64,000 nt of DNA, from the NCBI GenBank assembly GCA_015179045.1, contig WHUZ01000029.1, forward strand, positions 62,001 to 126,000. Direction: 5' to 3'. This document shows positions 58,960-64,000 of this stretch, one piece after another. The first letter of the stretch is position 1. Every line of letters starts with the position of its first letter. The DNA comes from Kalaharituber pfeilii. Its lineage: Eukaryota > Ascomycota > Pezizomycetes > Pezizales > Pezizaceae. A model generated the notes under the pieces. That model was given only the letters and a program-made list of their open reading frames with translations, did not search any database and was not told the origin of the DNA. The position numbers and the translations under genes are program-made.

Positions 58960-61770
58960 ATGTCCAGCCGCGGTAACTACGAGCGGGCCGAAACGTCGCG
59001 CAGAGTCAGAGAAACGAGGGAAACACGAGAGACACGGGACGGCAACGCTGCTCCACCAGTGACCCGCTCAAGGGTCACGCAAAGTCACGATGAGAAGCGA
59101 GCTGCATCACCTCCTTCGAATGCATCATCTACACGGCAGCGTGCTGCGCCGGGCAGAGGCTCGGCTGTCGATGTTCTACGCGAGAAACGAATCGAAAGGG
59201 TAACTACGACAACGACAACTACAACAAGGGTCAAGTCACCTGCAGAAGAGCGGGAGAAGCCCAGGTCGATATCTAAAGCTACGGGAGCTGCTATGAAAGC
59301 ACCTCCTCCACCACGTGAGATTTTCCTATACGGTTTGGGTAGCTCTGCTAGCTCACATCCAGTATTATTCCAGCACCATGGAACCCTGAAGCGACATTGA
59401 CAGCGCCCACCACGGCACCACTTGCGTCACGAGTATCAATTCCTCCTCTAGCGACTCAGTTACCGCCGTCGAAGCAGCCCCCACCGCTAGAGCAGATGAA
59501 CCTTGAGCTCCAGGAAGCTGTTATACTGGAAGACCTGCTGTTTGTCTTTATGGTAAATTGGGAGTCAACCTTTGTCAACCTATGGTTTGCTAATTGGAAA
59601 CAGGGATATGAAGGACAGTATATTCGATTCCGGGAAGGCTACGACCCCACAGCGGAGATTGACCGGCTCACTGGAGCCCAGTTCAGGGTCATACCAGGTC
59701 TAGACCCTAGTTTGCGAGATATGTCCGATGAAATGTTGAAGATAGCAACCTATTTCATGGCGGTGGAAGCTTTTGTGGAAATACATTCTCGGGAGGAATA
59801 TGGAGCTGTCAACCACGCATTATGTGCTGCAATTCGGAAGTTACTGAAGGATTACCTGATTCTAATATCTCAATTGGAGCACCAATTTATTACAAACCCC
59901 GGGTTCACGCTACACATATTATATCTACACATTCAGCCGACCATGAAGATAATGTCTGTATTACATGCTCTTGCGCATGAGATGTTATTGAGAAATGCAA
60001 TTCTGGGAGGCGATTCAGAGGACTCTCTTGATGATTTTGATGACGTTGAAAATATCATAGAGTCCCTAAGGGAGGGCGGAGATCTTGTCAGCTCAAGCAA
60101 ACCGAAGTTTTGCAAGGGCGGAAGTGTGCTTGGGCTTTTGACGCACCAGTTGACATCACGTGCCGGTGATCCAGCAGCTCGTAGCCTACTGACAATGCTT
60201 TTGAGGGAAGCGTCAAGGCCGTATATGACTATGTTGAATGAATGGCTACATCATGGTAGTATAAAGGACCCGCATTCAGAATTCCTAGTCAAAGAGGCCA
60301 AGTCAATAGGAAGAGCGCGACTAGAAGAGGACTATACAGATGAATATTGGGAGAAGAGATATACAATTCGAGATGGGGATGTTCCTCCTCAGCTGGAAAG
60401 TGTTAAGGAGAAGGTGCTTTTGGCAGGGAAGTACTTGAACGTAGTCAGGGAATGTGGAGGCATCGATGTCAGTAAAGAAGTTCAAGACGTGCCAAGGACG
60501 TTTGATGATGCTAGGTATTATAGTCGCGCTGAAATGAACTACATCTGCTGACACGAATGAAGATTTTTAGAGAACGTGAATTCAGCTTACGCCCATGCGA
60601 ACGAGTCGTTGCTCAAGTTGCTTCTGACAACACACGCATTGCCGGCGCGTCTACGGTCACTAAAGCATTACTTCTTCCTCAACCGGTCCGACTTCTTCAC
60701 CTATTTCCTCGACTTGGGGCAAGGCGAGTTGCAGAAGCCTGCAAGGCATGTTAATGTGAGCAAGCTACAATCTCTTCTAGAACTGGCACTTCGACAGCCT
60801 GGAAGCGTGGCAGCAAGCGATCCGTTTAAGGAGGATATCAAGGTCCAAATGAACGACATTACCCTCAACAAGTGGCTGATGAGAGTCGTGAACGTGAGTG
60901 GATTGATGGATGAGGGAAGCGGGGTATTCAACGATGACTCCAAGTCAGGGACTGGCTCTGAAAAGGACAAAGACAGCTATATTGGCTACCATGCTTTGGA
61001 ATTCGATTACGTGGTTCCATTTCCGTTATCATTGGTCATTTCCAGGAAAACGATCCTCCGGTACCAGTTGCTATTCAGATATCTCCTGCAGCTAAGATAC
61101 CTAGAGATGAAGCTTGGAGCGGCTTGGCATGCTCAAAACGCAGTATACCCTTGGAAGGCAAGGTCGAGGTACCCTCAGATTGAGTCCACCAAGAGGAGAG
61201 TCTACACATTACGAGCGAGAATGCTTGTTTTTATTCAACAGTTGATGTACTTCTGCACCAGCGAAGTAATCGAGCCGAACTGGGACAAGCTACAGAGAAG
61301 GCTGGAGAAGGTGACGACCGTAGATGAACTTATGCAGGATCACGTGGACTTTTTGGACACGTGCTTGAAGGAGTGCATGCTTACCAATGCAAAACTGCTA
61401 AAGGTTTGTTCTTGGTGCTACCATGACTTCTCGAGGTATTATGCTAAAATGTGGATAGTTACATGCAAAACTGACCCAAACCTGTGAATACTATTCGACA
61501 TTTACGCCAGATCTTACCAGATATCTGGGACAGGCGGATCCGGAGTTGTTGCCCCCAAATGAGCGGACAGGAGCAAATGATGATATGACACGACTGAAAA
61601 AGATGACTGATCATCTTCAGCAGTATGAGGGCCATTTTACCCGGCACTTAAAGATTCTGCTGGAGAGTTTGAACTACTATGCGGCGACAGAGACGGTGGT
61701 ATTCCTGGAGCTATGTGCACGGCTTCAAACAGCTTGGGGAGATGGCGATGCGCAGACCCTGGTATTGTAA
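58960..61770 (+). CDS. SPC97: Gamma-tubulin complex component GCP2 (Spc97/Alp4)
   Basis: Five exons (58960-59314, 59374-59552, 59604-60522, 60571-61403, 61459-61770), 865 residues. The N-terminal about 135 residues are basic, Arg/Thr-rich and disordered. The GRIP1 region begins at LEDLLFVFM+GYEGQYIRF. GRIP2 includes NVNSAYAHANESLLKLLLTT, RSLKHYFFLNRSDFFTYFLD, LHAKLTQTCEYYSTF and the end LLESLNYYAATETVVFLELC. GCP2 pairs with GCP3 to bind gamma-tubulin and nucleate microtubules at spindle pole bodies. The second intron (59553-59603, 51 nt) has no stop in frame and a length divisible by three. The third intron uses a weak GTCGCG donor but a good CTGAC branch; the stronger GTATTA nearby gives the wrong frame. 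Confidence 0.92.
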
Positions 61771-62837
61771 ACTTAGCAGGGCAGGTGGTAATCTGGATAT
61801 TTTTTCTTTAGGGATTTGCCGATATGGTCTTGGGTTCACTTGGTTTCTCGCTCCGGCATTGAATCTTCCACACTACAAATATTTCTAGCCATCTATGGTC
61901 TGACGGCTGTACAGTACAATTTGATACCTCATTCCGATTTCCTTCCTCCCAATATACCTGTACTTTCGTCTCATGTTTGCTAGTTTGGTGCACACAAATG
62001 CAAGGTAAACAAGAACCTGCTTCCAAATATGCCAGCGCCGGGAGGGCTCAAGCGGTGAACATAGCATGTAGTATGATGCCCCTGGTTCGCACATGCGTAG
62101 AGTAATGTTAGCTGAAAACAAAGAAAGCTGGATTTTGCTGTTAGTAGAGACACGGGGACACTGGTCTTCTAGAAGGCAAAATATAATTGTGCTGCTAATT
62201 AAGATGCGGATGCTTAGGAGCCTTGGGCCACGCCGATCTTGTAGGCACCTGGTGCCGACCCGTGGGGCGAGATGCAAATGAAAGCAACTTTGCAAGAGGC
62301 ACATCGCCGACTAAGACACAAGAGGTGTAGCTGCAGTGGCCCCAAGCAAAGCCCTCCCCCGCCCTTGCACCTCTCGATCGTGCGTTATTGTTCGACATCC
62401 AAGGTTAATATTACTGCTTGCACCTTACGGCCCGCCTTGTACTGCACTGTCCGCCCAAAGGTTACGGTACAGCCCCCCGTGCACCCCATCTAGCAAAAGA
62501 AAAAAAAAAAGAGGTAGGGAAAAAAGGCGTCAAGAAAACCACAACTTGCTGCTCACACGTTTCCCCACAGGCATCGACACAAACGCGCCCCTCGTACGAA
62601 ACAACCCCCCTCTCCCGCCCTTCTAGAGGCAGCACCACAAAGCACCTTCCTCACGCCGTGGCCCCGTGGCCCCTTCTTCTCCGCGAAACGAACTCACCTC
62701 CATTATCCATCGTCCAGCATCACCTAGGTTCTCTAGTAACCCATCACTTACATCACCAGCCCACCGGGGACCATCGCAACAGCGATTTTTCTGAATCTCA
62801 CACTTCGAATCAGCCCCGTCGCTTTTGGCTATCCGCT
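61771..62837. other. Spacer between GCP2 and the NOT2-like gene
   Basis: About 1.07 kb. The second half (62430-62830) is pyrimidine-rich, with short A and C runs, and is probably the promoter and leader of the downstream gene. No gene seen. Confidence 0.5.
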
Positions 62838-64000
62838 ATGAATCGTCAAGGTTCGTGCTGCTGTTGATACCTCGCACCAATACACCCTATCCTTCCGGCG
62901 CAGCCTTTGTTCTTCCCCCCCATCTCGTGCATCCCGATTTCGATCATATTTTCTTCCGATTGTCCAACAATACGCCCGGTCGCCATCACTAACGCTGAAC
63001 GAAATGGCTATTTATCGTTATGCTCTAGGTCCCGGTCCGCAAGCAATGAGATCATTAGGATTCTCCACAGCTGCATCATCGAGGATGCCGAACGGCAAAT
63101 TAGGTTAGAGCCCAGCTCTCACTCATTTTGTTCTGCGCAGTTGAGGCTTTGCTGTTCTCTAAATTTAGTTTGAGAATGGCTAACAGAGTGCTTGTTGCGA
63201 CGGCTTTACAGGACCCAGCTGGGGCCCTCCTGGCGTTCCAAATCCTCAGTCTCGTCCGAACTTGTCTCTATCTTTTTCGCAATCGGTGAGCGGTATGTCA
63301 CAGCCAGCTACTCCGTTGGATCTAAGGTATGATATCCGAGAATAGGCTCTGGTCTTCAACAATCTACAACTTTACTTGGCTTTTTCTGCGTCCTTCATGT
63401 CTCACAAATACATACACGCAATCCCAATTCCAATGAACTTTTAACCCTTTCAAGAGGCTCTTTTGCTACGCACTGATGGCTCACGCTTCCTCTATGGTGA
63501 CAGTGAATTTCCAGCACTTACCCCTCAGGGTCCGACCCAAGCAGCGCAGGCCTGGAACAGAATAAGTACGCAATCGCCAAGCCAGGGTCGCCCAACCGCA
63601 GAAGATTTATTTCAGGGTCATCTTGGGGGTGGAGGATTGGATGATTTTAGGCTACCAACACAACAGCAGCCAACCCAACAACAGTCGTCACTGATGCATC
63701 CAAATAGCTTAGACGAGTTTCCGGCCCTACCACGAGCTCAGAATGGCGCGCATCTGGATTTGACGCAACCGGAAGGGCATCAACAGGCGCGGAATGCATT
63801 CATGTCTGCAGGAATGGGAAATCTACAGCAGCAGCAAAATCAGCAAGTTCAGGCCCAGGCACAAGCTCGCCAACAGCAGCAATCAGCAGCGCTACGGCAG
63901 TCGCTTGTATCTCCGGCGAATATGCAGAATGGTAGACAGCACTATGATCCTCGGAGATTTGGGGGGGTCAATACCGGGACGGGCGGAGTGGCTAACAAAG
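62838..64000 (+). CDS. NOT2-like CCR4-NOT subunit, N-terminal part (cut by window end)
   Basis: Exons 62838-62850 (MNRQ plus one base), 63212-63326 and 63504 to the window end, in phase throughout, at least 208 residues. The text reads MNRQGPSWGPPGVPNPQ, then SQPATPLDLSEFPALTP, then a long Gln-rich region with a second DEFPALPRAQNG motif. The pattern SQPATPLDLSEFP(A/S)L is characteristic of fungal NOT2; the conserved NOT box would lie beyond this window. NOT2 is a scaffold of the CCR4-NOT deadenylase and transcription complex. The first intron is long (361 nt) with a GTTCGT donor and a GCTAAC branch at about 63179. Confidence is limited by the missing C-terminal domain. Confidence 0.68.

Overview
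This 64-kb window is nuclear DNA of a filamentous ascomycete (Pezizomycotina). The genes are split by many short GT-AG introns (about 48-70 nt) with CTAAC/CTGAC-type branch sites, and the encoded proteins read like YpkA, Msb2, Mtr10, Ych1 and other fungal orthologues. Long AT-rich intergenic stretches full of small transposon relics would fit a repeat-rich lineage such as Pezizomycetes (truffle- or morel-like), but that placement is only a guess. There is no prokaryotic-style operon, CRISPR array or phage module.

Layout. The left part (0-40 kb) is gene-poor. It holds a YPK1/gad8-type AGC kinase (+, 946-3037), a Ych1-like rhodanese phosphatase (-, 4581-5403), an FKBP12-type prolyl isomerase (+, 11814-12508), a large Msb2-type signalling mucin (-, 22587-25860) and, hidden in three small exons, the snRNP protein SmE (-, about 39577-39978 plus an unresolved first exon). 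Between them lie about 6, 10 and 14 kb with no convincing intact gene but with many non-autonomous DNA transposons. The best are a TTA-flanked Harbinger-like element (14095-14839) and a nested cluster at 30.2-33.8 kb. In that cluster two related pogo-like elements lie in opposite orientation, and each carries insertions that the other lacks.

The right part (40.8-64 kb) is gene-dense and housekeeping: Mtr10 importin (+), Crg1/Tmt1-like methyltransferase (-), mitochondrial ribosomal protein bS21m (-), RBM25-like RRM/PWI splicing factor (+), Msp1 AAA ATPase (-), an Ecm11-like protein (-), an unnamed fungal type I membrane protein (+), proteasome subunit alpha-5/Pup2 (-), gamma-tubulin complex component GCP2/Spc97 (+) and the start of a NOT2-like CCR4-NOT subunit (+, cut by the window end). 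Several pairs are divergent and share short intergenic promoters (47433-47839, 55195-56130, 58647-58959).

The genes do not form one pathway. The kinase and mucin belong to growth and cell-wall signalling (TORC2-Ypk and Msb2-MAPK). SmE and RBM25 act in splicing; Mtr10 imports RNA-binding proteins; Msp1 and bS21m are mitochondrial; Pup2 and GCP2 are core proteostasis and cytoskeleton factors. Gene models were built by hand: exon lengths add up to whole codons in every completed model, and the two that do not (MSB2, SmE) are flagged as one-base frame problems next to short homopolymers. I found no evidence of a wholly new biological system. The most informative novelty is the nested transposon cluster with reciprocal empty sites.
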